NCBI GenBank assembly: GCA_018882625.1
Contig: VERO01000175.1
Location: 1-5,300, forward strand
Reading direction: 5' to 3'
Origin: Phycisphaerales bacterium
GTDB lineage: Bacteria > Planctomycetota > Phycisphaerae > Phycisphaerales > SM1A02
DNA: 5,300 bases
Shown here: positions 1-5,300 of the stretch, one piece after another
How the letters are laid out: each line of letters starts with the position of its first letter
How positions within the stretch are numbered: the stretch's first letter is position 1
The notes under the pieces: model-generated
What the model saw: the letters and a program-made list of their open reading frames with translations, nothing else
Databases searched by the model: none
What the model was told of the DNA's origin: nothing
Made by a program: the position numbers and the translations under genes

Positions 1-228
1 CTCGTGGACCGTGCGATGGGGTCGCTGCGGCCGGAGCAGCGCCGGGTGCTGCAGCTGGCCATCCACCACGGCGCATCGCACGAGCAGATCGCGACGAGCA
101 CCGGGATGCCGCTGGGCACGGTCAAGACGCACGCGCGGCGCGGCCTCATCCGGCTGCGCGACATCCTGGTGCGCGAGGGCGCGATCGCGCCCGATCCGGA
201 TGACGGCGCGCCCGCGGACGGGCGCTGA
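1..228 (+). CDS. ECF-type RNA polymerase sigma factor, C-terminal part (region 4), 5' end outside window
   Basis: This is the C-terminal part of a sigma-70 family protein, read in frame from base 1 to the TGA at 226-228; its start lies upstream of the window. The 75 visible residues begin with the family pattern of a small-residue helix leading into LRPEQRRVLQLA. A helix-turn-helix follows (HEQIATSTGMPLGTVKTHARRG, given here as HEQIATSTGM then PLGTVKTHARRG, about nt 79-147), and then GLIRLRDIL. The PLGTVK.H/R.RRGL..LR signature is typical of sigma region 4.2, the part that contacts the -35 promoter element. After it comes a short acidic Pro/Gly/Asp tail (about 18 residues) with no extra domain. 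In most ECF loci an anti-sigma gene sits immediately downstream; here an exported protease follows after 24 nt. Region 2 is not visible, so the ECF subgroup cannot be assigned, and a LuxR-like regulator is a less likely alternative. Confidence 0.87.
   Translation, partial: LVDRAMGSLRPEQRRVLQLAIHHGASHEQIATSTGMPLGTVKTHARRGLIRLRDILVREGAIAPDPDDGAPADGR
208..225 (+). repeat. GC-rich inverted repeat abutting the sigma gene stop codon
   Basis: A perfect 7-bp inverted repeat, GCGCCCG at 208-214 and CGGGCGC at 219-225, surrounds a 4-nt CGGA loop. It ends on the base before the TGA stop of the sigma gene. All stem pairs are G-C, so a stable RNA hairpin is plausible. No T-run follows (the next bases are TGAATCCGCA), so it is not a classical intrinsic terminator. 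It might act as an attenuator or 3' stabilising element, or simply reflect GC-rich coding sequence. Confidence 0.4.
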
Positions 229-241
229 ATCCGCACTACCC

Positions 242-259
242 TGCGCATCCCGATGCGCA
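242..259 (+). promoter_or_regulatory. Inverted repeat enclosing the tricorn start codon
   Basis: TGCGCATC at 242-249 and GATGCGCA at 252-259 are perfect 8-nt complementary arms around CC. As an RNA hairpin the more realistic form is a 7-bp stem with a 4-nt loop (CCCG). The proposed ATG (253-255) is inside the 3' arm, and no Shine-Dalgarno-like sequence precedes it in the 24-nt gap. The structure could hide the start codon and make translation depend on ribosomes arriving from the sigma gene. It could instead be a dyad-symmetric DNA operator. The symmetry is seen directly; any regulatory role is inferred. Confidence 0.4.
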
Positions 260-3200
260 ATCCCGTGAACCACGTGCTCCTGCCGCTGGCCTCCCCCGCG
301 CTTGCGGCGCTCGCCCTCTACGTGTTGGCCTCCGGCTCCGCCGCGGCGCCGCAGGCCCGCGACGCCCAGGCGATTCCCGACGCGTCGATGCTGCGCTACC
401 CCGACATCTCAGGCGACCGCATCGTCTTCGTCTACGCGAACGGCATCTGGAGTGTGCCGATCTCGGGCGGCATCGCGCAGCCCGTCGCCGACCCGCCGGG
501 GTTCGAGAGCTTCCCGCGCTTCTCCCCCGACGGCGCATCGGTCGCGTTCTGCGGGAACTGGGACGGCAACCGCGACATCTGGACGGTGCCAGTGACCGGC
601 GGCGAGCCCTCGCGCGTCACCGGCCATCCCGCGTCGGAGACGCTCAACGACTGGTCGCCGGACGGTCGCCTGCTCTTCACCGCGTCGGGCATGGGCCCCT
701 ACCCGCGCGCCACCATGGTGTACTCCGTGGCTCCCGCCGGCGGCTTGCCGGTCGAGCTGCCTGTGCCTTACGGCGCCAACGCCACCCTCAGCAGGGACGG
801 CACGAAGCTCGCCTACACGCCGCACTCGACGGACACGCGCACCTGGAAGCGCTACCGCGGCGGCATGGCGACCGACGTGTGGGTGGTCGACATGGCCACT
901 GGCGCGGCGACGCGCGTGACCGACTGGGAAGGCACCGACACGATCCCGATGTGGCATGGGGAGTGGCTCTACTACCTGAGCGATGCCGGTCCTGAGCATC
1001 GCCTCAACATCTGGCGCGTGAACCCGACGACGAAGGCGCGCGAGCAGGTCACCCGCTTCGCCGACTTCGATGTGCGCTGGCCGGCCATCGGCCCGGATGA
1101 CGGATCGCCGGGGAGGATGGTCTTCCAGCACGGGCCCGAGCTGTGCGTGCTCGACCTCGGCACGGGCAAGGCGAGTCCGGTCGAGGTGCGCATACCCGGC
1201 GCACGCGCGAGGCTCCGCGACCTCAGCGAGGACGCGGCCGACTCGATCCAGTCATGGGACATCTCGCCCACCGGCAAGCGCGCCGTCGTGCAGGGCCGCG
1301 GCGACGTGTGGACGCTGCCGGCCGAGAACGGCGTGCCGGCCAACCTCACGCGCACCACAGCCATCGCCGAGCGGGAGCCCGCGTGGAGTCCCGATGGCCG
1401 CCTCATCGCGTGGTTCGACGACTCGTACGGGGGCGGATACGAGCTATTCGTTGCGTCGGCGGACGGTTCGGGCGAGAAGCGGCGGCTGACGTCGTCGGAC
1501 GGCTGCTTCAAGGAGAGCATCACCTGGAGCCCGGACTCCACGATGATCGCCATGACGGACAAGACCGGCAGGCTATGGAAGGTCGATGTCGCCAGCGGCG
1601 CCGCCACGCTCGTCGACAAGGAGAGCTGGGGCGAGAGCATCGCTGCCCCCTCATGGAGCAGCGACTCGACATGGCTCGCCTACGTGCGCAGCGATGACGC
1701 CACCGCGCAGAGCCGGCTCTGGCTTCACGACCTGGAGGCGGGCGCGTCGGTGCCGCTCACGTCCACTGCGTTCGATGTCGGGAGCGCCACATTCGACCGT
1801 GCGGGCGACTTCATCTACCTGCACCGGGTCGGCAACTTCCGGGCCAGCTACAGCTCGCTCGACAGCACCTGGATCTACGACAACGCGAGCGTGATGCTCG
1901 CCGCGCCGCTGCGCGCCGACGTGAAGGCGCCATGGATCGAGGTGGAGATCGACGAGGAGAAGCCGGCCGCAAAGAAGGGCGATGGCACGCCGCAAGGCGA
2001 GAAGCCCAAGGACGACAATCCGGAGGCCGGGAAGAAGGAGAACGAGAAGGAGGGGGACGGCGAGGAGGAGGACAGCGAGGAGGAGGACGGCAAGGACGAG
2101 TACGAGAAGCCAGAGCCGGCACAGGATGTCGCCCGGGTGACAGGGGGCGCAGCTGCGGAGCCCACACAGGATGACGATGGCGCTGCCGCACCTGCCGTCC
2201 CCGCGCAGAAGTCCGCGCGCACCGTGAAGATCGATGTCGATGGGTTCGAGTCGCGCATGGTGCCCGTGCCGGGCATCGCGCCGGGCGAGTTCGGCGCCGT
2301 GGCGGTCAGCGACAAGGGCAGCCTTGTCTTCGCGCGGCGTGCAGCGCGTGGACGCGAGGAGCCCAATGCGGGCATCCGCATCGCCGACGTGAAGGAGAGG
2401 AAGCCCAGCGAGAAGTCGGTGACGGGAGGTGGAGGCTTCGCGATGAGCGCCGACGGCAAGAAGCTGCTTGTGGCCGAGGGGCGCGGCGCCAAGATCGGCG
2501 ACGCGTCCGCAGGCGCGACGTTCAAGCCGGTCGTGGCATCGCCCACCAGCGTCATGGTGAGTCCGCGCGCCGAGTGGCGCCAGCTCGTGCGCGATGCCTG
2601 GCGCGTGCTCAAGGACTACTTCTACGACCCGACCATGCATGGGATCGACTGGGACGCGGTGAGGAACCGCTATGCCGCAATGGTGGACGACGCCAACAGC
2701 CGCGAGGATGTCGCCTGGATCATCTCCGAGATGATCTCGGAGCTGAACGTGGGCCACGCCTACTACCAGGGTGGCCCGAGCGAGTCAGCGCCGAGCGTGG
2801 GCACCGGGATGCTCGGCGTCGTGTGGGCACAGGGCGAGGCGCCAGGGCCCGACGGAACAGCCGTGAAGGGGTGGCGCATCGAGCGCATCCTCGAGGGCGG
2901 TCCTTGGGACACGGACGCGCGGAATCCGCTGCGCGCTCCGGGCGTCGACGTCCGCGAGGGCATGTACGTGATCGCGGTCAACGGCCAGCCGATCGGCTCA
3001 TCGCCCGACCCATGGTCACCGTTCCGCGGCCTCGCCGACAAGGCAGTGCAGCTCACGGTCGGCAACTCTCCTCTCCGCGACGACAGCACGCGCACCGTCA
3101 ACGTCCGCACCCTCGCCTCCGAGGACGACCTTCGGTACCGCGCGTGGGTCGAGGCCAACCGCGCCTACGTCGCCAAGGCCTCGGACGGAAAGGTCGGTTA

Positions 3201-3831
3201 CGTGTACGTGCCGAACACCGGCGTCGACGGCCAGAGCGAGCTGGTGCGCCAGTTCCACGGGCAGCGCGGGATGAAGGCCCTGCTCATCGACGAGAGGTGG
3301 AATGGCGGAGGCCAGATCCCGAGCCGATTCATCGAGATGCTGAACAGGCCGACCACCAACTGGTGGGCGCGCCGCGACTCGAATCCGGTGCCTTCCCCGC
3401 AGGACAGCCACCGCGGACCCAAGGCGATGCTGATCAACGGACTTGCGGGCTCGGGCGGCGACATGTTCCCGTGGCTCTTCCGCGAGACGAAGCTTGGGCC
3501 GCTCTTCGGCACCCGCACCTGGGGCGGACTCGTCGGCATCTCGGGGAATCCGAGCCTGATCGACGGCACCCGAATCACCGCGCCGATGTTCGCGTTCTAC
3601 GAGAACGACGGCACGTGGGGCGTCGAGGGGCACGGTGTCGATCCTGACATCGAGGTGATCGACGACCCTGCGCTCATGAGGGGCGGTCCCGTGCGCGGCG
3701 GCACCGACCCGCAGATCGACGCCGCCGTGAAGCACCTGCTTGCGGAGCTCGAGCGCAATCCTGTGCGCGACGTTCCTGTGCCCCCCTACCCTCAACGCGA
3801 CGGAATGGGCATCCCAAAGTCCGACTGGTGA
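253..3831 (+). CDS. Exported tricorn-type protease (peptidase family S41, tricorn-core-like)
   Basis: A complete 1192-residue protein, somewhat longer than archaeal tricorn (about 1070). Tricorn is a large oligomeric serine protease that cuts peptides released by upstream proteases. Residues 1-32 form a signal peptide with an Ala/Leu core and probable cleavage near ASGSAAA, so this version should act in the periplasm. Beta-propeller repeats with SPDG-like turns occur at residues 91, 135, 180, 338, 379, 426, 469 and 515. An acidic/Lys-rich insert (567-655) interrupts the second propeller, followed by VKIDVDGFESR. A C1-like helical domain (about 768-840) ends in NVGHAYY; a PDZ-like region (about 848-960) and the S41 core (about 980-1150, VGYVYVPNTG, DERWNGGGQ) follow. 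Expected catalytic residues are H835, S1067 (AGSGGD) and E1125 (VEGHGVDPD). The S1067-to-E1125 spacing of 58 matches S965/E1023 of Thermoplasma tricorn. The residue before the His is Gly834 rather than Ser. ATG253 gives the best signal peptide; GTG265 and GTG274 are alternative starts. Confidence 0.93.
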   Translation: MRNPVNHVLLPLASPALAALALYVLASGSAAAPQARDAQAIPDASMLRYPDISGDRIVFVYANGIWSVPISGGIAQPVADPPGFESFPRFSPDGASVAFCGNWDGNRDIWTVPVTGGEPSRVTGHPASETLNDWSPDGRLLFTASGMGPYPRATMVYSVAPAGGLPVELPVPYGANATLSRDGTKLAYTPHSTDTRTWKRYRGGMATDVWVVDMATGAATRVTDWEGTDTIPMWHGEWLYYLSDAGPEHRLNIWRVNPTTKAREQVTRFADFDVRWPAIGPDDGSPGRMVFQHGPELCVLDLGTGKASPVEVRIPGARARLRDLSEDAADSIQSWDISPTGKRAVVQGRGDVWTLPAENGVPANLTRTTAIAEREPAWSPDGRLIAWFDDSYGGGYELFVASADGSGEKRRLTSSDGCFKESITWSPDSTMIAMTDKTGRLWKVDVASGAATLVDKESWGESIAAPSWSSDSTWLAYVRSDDATAQSRLWLHDLEAGASVPLTSTAFDVGSATFDRAGDFIYLHRVGNFRASYSSLDSTWIYDNASVMLAAPLRADVKAPWIEVEIDEEKPAAKKGDGTPQGEKPKDDNPEAGKKENEKEGDGEEEDSEEEDGKDEYEKPEPAQDVARVTGGAAAEPTQDDDGAAAPAVPAQKSARTVKIDVDGFESRMVPVPGIAPGEFGAVAVSDKGSLVFARRAARGREEPNAGIRIADVKERKPSEKSVTGGGGFAMSADGKKLLVAEGRGAKIGDASAGATFKPVVASPTSVMVSPRAEWRQLVRDAWRVLKDYFYDPTMHGIDWDAVRNRYAAMVDDANSREDVAWIISEMISELNVGHAYYQGGPSESAPSVGTGMLGVVWAQGEAPGPDGTAVKGWRIERILEGGPWDTDARNPLRAPGVDVREGMYVIAVNGQPIGSSPDPWSPFRGLADKAVQLTVGNSPLRDDSTRTVNVRTLASEDDLRYRAWVEANRAYVAKASDGKVGYVYVPNTGVDGQSELVRQFHGQRGMKALLIDERWNGGGQIPSRFIEMLNRPTTNWWARRDSNPVPSPQDSHRGPKAMLINGLAGSGGDMFPWLFRETKLGPLFGTRTWGGLVGISGNPSLIDGTRITAPMFAFYENDGTWGVEGHGVDPDIEVIDDPALMRGGPVRGGTDPQIDAAVKHLLAELERNPVRDVPVPPYPQRDGMGIPKSDW
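1951..2217 (+). other. Acidic/lysine-rich low-complexity insert in the tricorn propeller
   Basis: This segment encodes residues 567-655 of the tricorn-like protease. It is first a mixed Lys/Glu/Pro/Gly stretch, then a very acidic core (GDGEEEDSEEEDGKDEYEK, about nt 2056-2112), and then an Ala/Pro/Gln/Asp tail. Folded propeller blades flank it on both sides, and the tricorn motif VKIDVDGFESR resumes straight after it. It is probably a disordered loop projecting from the second propeller. As remembered, many bacterial tricorn homologues carry a charged insert at this place, while the archaeal enzyme does not. The coding strand here is strongly purine-biased. Confidence 0.75.
2062..2091 (+). repeat. 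Tandem duplication of a 15-nt unit inside the acidic insert
   Basis: The 12-mer GAGGAGGAGGAC occurs at 2062-2073 and again at 2077-2088, each followed by an AGC or GGC codon. This gives two 15-nt units that differ by one base and encode EEEDS and EEEDG. Such an in-frame repeat fits expansion by replication slippage, which would change the length of the acidic loop without breaking the frame. Confidence 0.6.
2718..2742 (+). repeat. Overlapping palindromes within the C1-domain coding region
   Basis: GATCATCTC (2718-2726) and GAGATGATC (2728-2736) are perfect 9-nt complementary arms around one base. A second perfect inverted repeat overlaps it: CTCCGAG (2724-2730), a 5-nt loop ATGAT, then CTCGGAG (2736-2742). 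The two RNA foldings are mutually exclusive, and the first would need to open its central bases to make a loop. The region encodes the repeated peptide IISEMISEL just before the catalytic His, so the symmetry may come partly from repeated codons. Function is unknown. Confidence 0.35.
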
Positions 3832-3832
3832 G
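3827..3832 (+). promoter_or_regulatory. Ribosome binding site of the ClpP-like gene, overlapping the tricorn stop codon
   Basis: GGTGAG lies 7 nt upstream of the ATG at 3840 and includes the tricorn TGA stop (3829-3831). This is a fair Shine-Dalgarno match at normal spacing. It supports ATG3840 as the start and suggests translational coupling between the two genes. No promoter or terminator fits in the 8-nt gap. Confidence 0.6.
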
Positions 3833-3839
3833 ATCACCC

Positions 3840-5300
3840 ATGGCATCCACACGCGCACTCGCCGCACGCATGACAGCCGCTCTCGCACTGGCATTCGCGT
3901 GCGCCACGCTCGCCCCCGCAGGCGACCTGGCCTCGGCCGCGCAGGGCGCCGCCCCTGCTCCGCAGGCCGCGCCCGCACCCGCGGGGCAGACAGCCTCTCC
4001 GCTGCAGTCCGCCCCGCCGCCTCAGGCGACCTCCTCAGGACAGGCGCCGCACGGCGAACATGCGCTCGGCGGCTCGATGTCGGTGACGCTCGCCGACCTC
4101 GCTGCGCAGATGACCGACGACTCGCTGCGCGGTCGCTACATCGTGATCCCGCTCAAGGGCGCGATCGGCACCGACGTGCCCGTCGAGGCGCTCGAGACTG
4201 TGGTCAAGCGCGCCGGCGGCCTGAAGCCGCTGACGTGCATCGTGCTCGATATCGACTGCGAGGGCGGATCGGACGAGGAGGCCTACCGGATGGCCGACCT
4301 CCTCGGGAGCGCCGTCAAGCAGGTTCCCGTGGTCGCGTACGTGCGCAAGTGCATCGGGCCCGCGACCATGCTGCTGTTCCCGGTGCGCGAGGTGTTCGTG
4401 CCGGCCAAGGCGGGTGCAGGCACCGTCATCCAGTTCGATGCGGCCATGGATGTGCCTGCAGGCGACGGCAGCGCGGCCGCGCCCGCTCCGGCGCAGAGCG
4501 GCCTGTCGCGCACGCTTGAGATGTACGACAAGCTGAGCGTGTACGACCCCGACATGCGCGCGCTCGTGAAGGCGCTGACGGACCCGCAGACGCACCTCTA
4601 CTCGTGGCGCGGCGAGGGCGACAGCATCGAGTGGAGCAACTCGGAGCCCGACCCTGCCCCTGAAGGCATGCGGACATTCGGCCCGGGAGAGCTCGCCGAT
4701 GGCATCACCGAGGCGGAAGCCGTCGCATGCGGACTCGCGCGCCAGGTCGAGGGCGGCATCGAGTCGATCGGGAAGGCGATCGGCATCGCGGACTGGCGGC
4801 CTGCAGGCCACATGGGCGAGCAGATCATGCGTGCCGCGACACGGAAGGCGGCAGACCAGCGCCAGTCGGCGCTCTCGCTCGTCGACGCGACGTGGAAGGC
4901 TCTCGAGCAGTGCCATCAGGTCGCCGGGCAGATTCCCCGCGCCGAGTCGCAGGCGAAGGTCAGCGAGCCCAATGTGCAGCTCTACGTGAATCCCGTGCGC
5001 GCAGGATGGCTTGCGAACCGCTGGGGACCCATGAGCTACACCACGGTGCTCTGGCAGCAGAACTGCGATGCGGCGCTCACCGCGTGGCGCAATGTCGCGG
5101 CGCTGTACGGCCAGCTTGACGCGCAGATGCGCACCGCGCGCGCCAACATCGCGCGCATCCGCGCTGCGCCAGTGCCTTCGGCGCATGCCGCCGAGCATGC
5201 GATCACGGTCGACGCCCTCAGCCAGCAGCTGGTGGCCCTCGACGCGCGCGCCACCGACTTCGCGGCAGGCCAGCGCAACGCGGAGTCCCGCATCGGCTGG
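3840..5300 (+). CDS. Exported ClpP/crotonase-fold protein, NfeD-N (S49-like) type with helical extension; 3' end outside window
   Basis: The frame from ATG3840 stays open for 487 codons to the window edge, so the protein is C-terminally incomplete here. Residues 1-34 form a signal peptide (basic MASTRALAARM, then an Ala/Leu core, cleavage near LAPAG or ASA). A Pro/Ala/Gln-rich linker covers about 34-70. Residues about 98-320 resemble the protease-like N-terminal domain of NfeD/SppA proteins. YIVIPLKGAIG (100-110) is the first strand, IVLDIDCEGG (134-143) corresponds to VxLDIDTPGG, and PVVAYVRKCIG leads to the nucleophile position. Near the end of the domain, GELADGITEAEAVACGLARQ matches the NfeD LTAEEAxxxGLAD motif. 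C171 in KCIGPA appears to replace the usual Ser of SAG. No Lys stands about 41 residues later, so catalysis is doubtful. Residues about 325-487 are helix-rich, with heptad-like stretches and no membrane segment so far. The role may be membrane protein quality control or scaffolding; only the fold is well supported. Confidence 0.78.
   Translation, partial: MASTRALAARMTAALALAFACATLAPAGDLASAAQGAAPAPQAAPAPAGQTASPLQSAPPPQATSSGQAPHGEHALGGSMSVTLADLAAQMTDDSLRGRYIVIPLKGAIGTDVPVEALETVVKRAGGLKPLTCIVLDIDCEGGSDEEAYRMADLLGSAVKQVPVVAYVRKCIGPATMLLFPVREVFVPAKAGAGTVIQFDAAMDVPAGDGSAAAPAPAQSGLSRTLEMYDKLSVYDPDMRALVKALTDPQTHLYSWRGEGDSIEWSNSEPDPAPEGMRTFGPGELADGITEAEAVACGLARQVEGGIESIGKAIGIADWRPAGHMGEQIMRAATRKAADQRQSALSLVDATWKALEQCHQVAGQIPRAESQAKVSEPNVQLYVNPVRAGWLANRWGPMSYTTVLWQQNCDAALTAWRNVAALYGQLDAQMRTARANIARIRAAPVPSAHAAEHAITVDALSQQLVALDARATDFAAGQRNAESRIGW

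Noticed and set aside
208..225. Intrinsic terminator at the end of the sigma gene
   Set aside because: The stem is good, but no U-tract follows and the stem lies inside the coding sequence before the stop codon. It is kept only as an inverted repeat.
2047..2065. Internal translation start after AAGGAGG in the acidic insert
   Set aside because: No ATG, GTG or TTG lies at a normal distance downstream, so this is just Lys-Glu codon usage.
1651..2757. Antisense open frame of 368 codons opposite the tricorn gene
   Set aside because: It is Arg/Leu/His-rich with no recognisable domain, and it overlaps a clearly recognised protease throughout. Long antisense frames are expected in high-GC DNA where stop codons are rare.
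2574..3647. + strand open frame of 357 codons inside the tricorn gene
   Set aside because: It is an Arg/Pro-rich out-of-frame translation of the region encoding the C1, PDZ and S41 domains. It has no domain of its own.
3840..3902. Lipoprotein signal ending at Cys21 of the ClpP-like protein
   Set aside because: The sequence before the Cys is AFA. Phe at the -2 position and an Ala-only context fit the lipobox poorly, and good signal peptidase I sites follow at LAPAG and ASA.
3740..4519. + strand open frame of 259 codons crossing the tricorn/ClpP-like junction
   Set aside because: It overlaps the conserved end of tricorn and then yields Arg-rich low-complexity protein. The frame from ATG3840 has a ribosome site and recognisable domains, so this one is a shadow.
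4035..5198. Antisense open frame of 387 codons opposite the ClpP-like gene
   Set aside because: It is Arg/Ala/His-rich with no motif, while the + strand frame from 3840 shows a signal peptide and NfeD-like motifs over the same bases.

Overview
The window is high-GC DNA, with a strong G/C preference at third codon positions. It is almost entirely coding, all on the + strand, and looks like part of one co-directional operon. No rRNA, tRNA, CRISPR array or insertion sequence is visible, and no gene-free stretch approaches 300 bases. The organism is probably a high-GC Gram-negative-type bacterium, because two successive products carry export signals and look periplasmic or envelope-associated. 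Planctomycetota is my tentative guess from the gene mix and the acidic and Pro/Ala-rich linkers; the sequence does not prove it.

Layout: (1) nt 1-228 is the 3' end of an ECF-type sigma factor gene, containing the region 4 helix-turn-helix. (2) A 24-nt gap follows. One perfect inverted repeat lies just before the sigma stop codon and another spans the next start codon. (3) nt 253-3831 encodes a complete, exported tricorn-type protease of 1192 residues. It has two beta-propeller regions, a long acidic/lysine-rich insert, a C1 helical domain, a PDZ domain and an S41-type catalytic core. (4) After only 8 nt, with a ribosome binding site overlapping the tricorn stop codon, a third reading frame opens at nt 3840. 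It runs without a stop for 487 codons off the right edge. It encodes an exported protein with a ClpP/crotonase-like domain of the NfeD-N/SppA type, followed by a helical region in place of the expected membrane/OB-fold NfeD part.

Taken together, this looks like a sigma-factor-linked envelope proteolysis module in which two adjacent exported proteins both use ClpP/crotonase-related folds. The most interesting points concern active sites. The tricorn keeps its nucleophile Ser, His and distal Glu but has Gly where the archaeal enzyme has the fourth tetrad residue, Ser. The ClpP-like protein appears to have Cys in place of the nucleophilic Ser and no Lys at the expected dyad spacing. It could therefore be a Cys variant or a catalytically dead scaffold.
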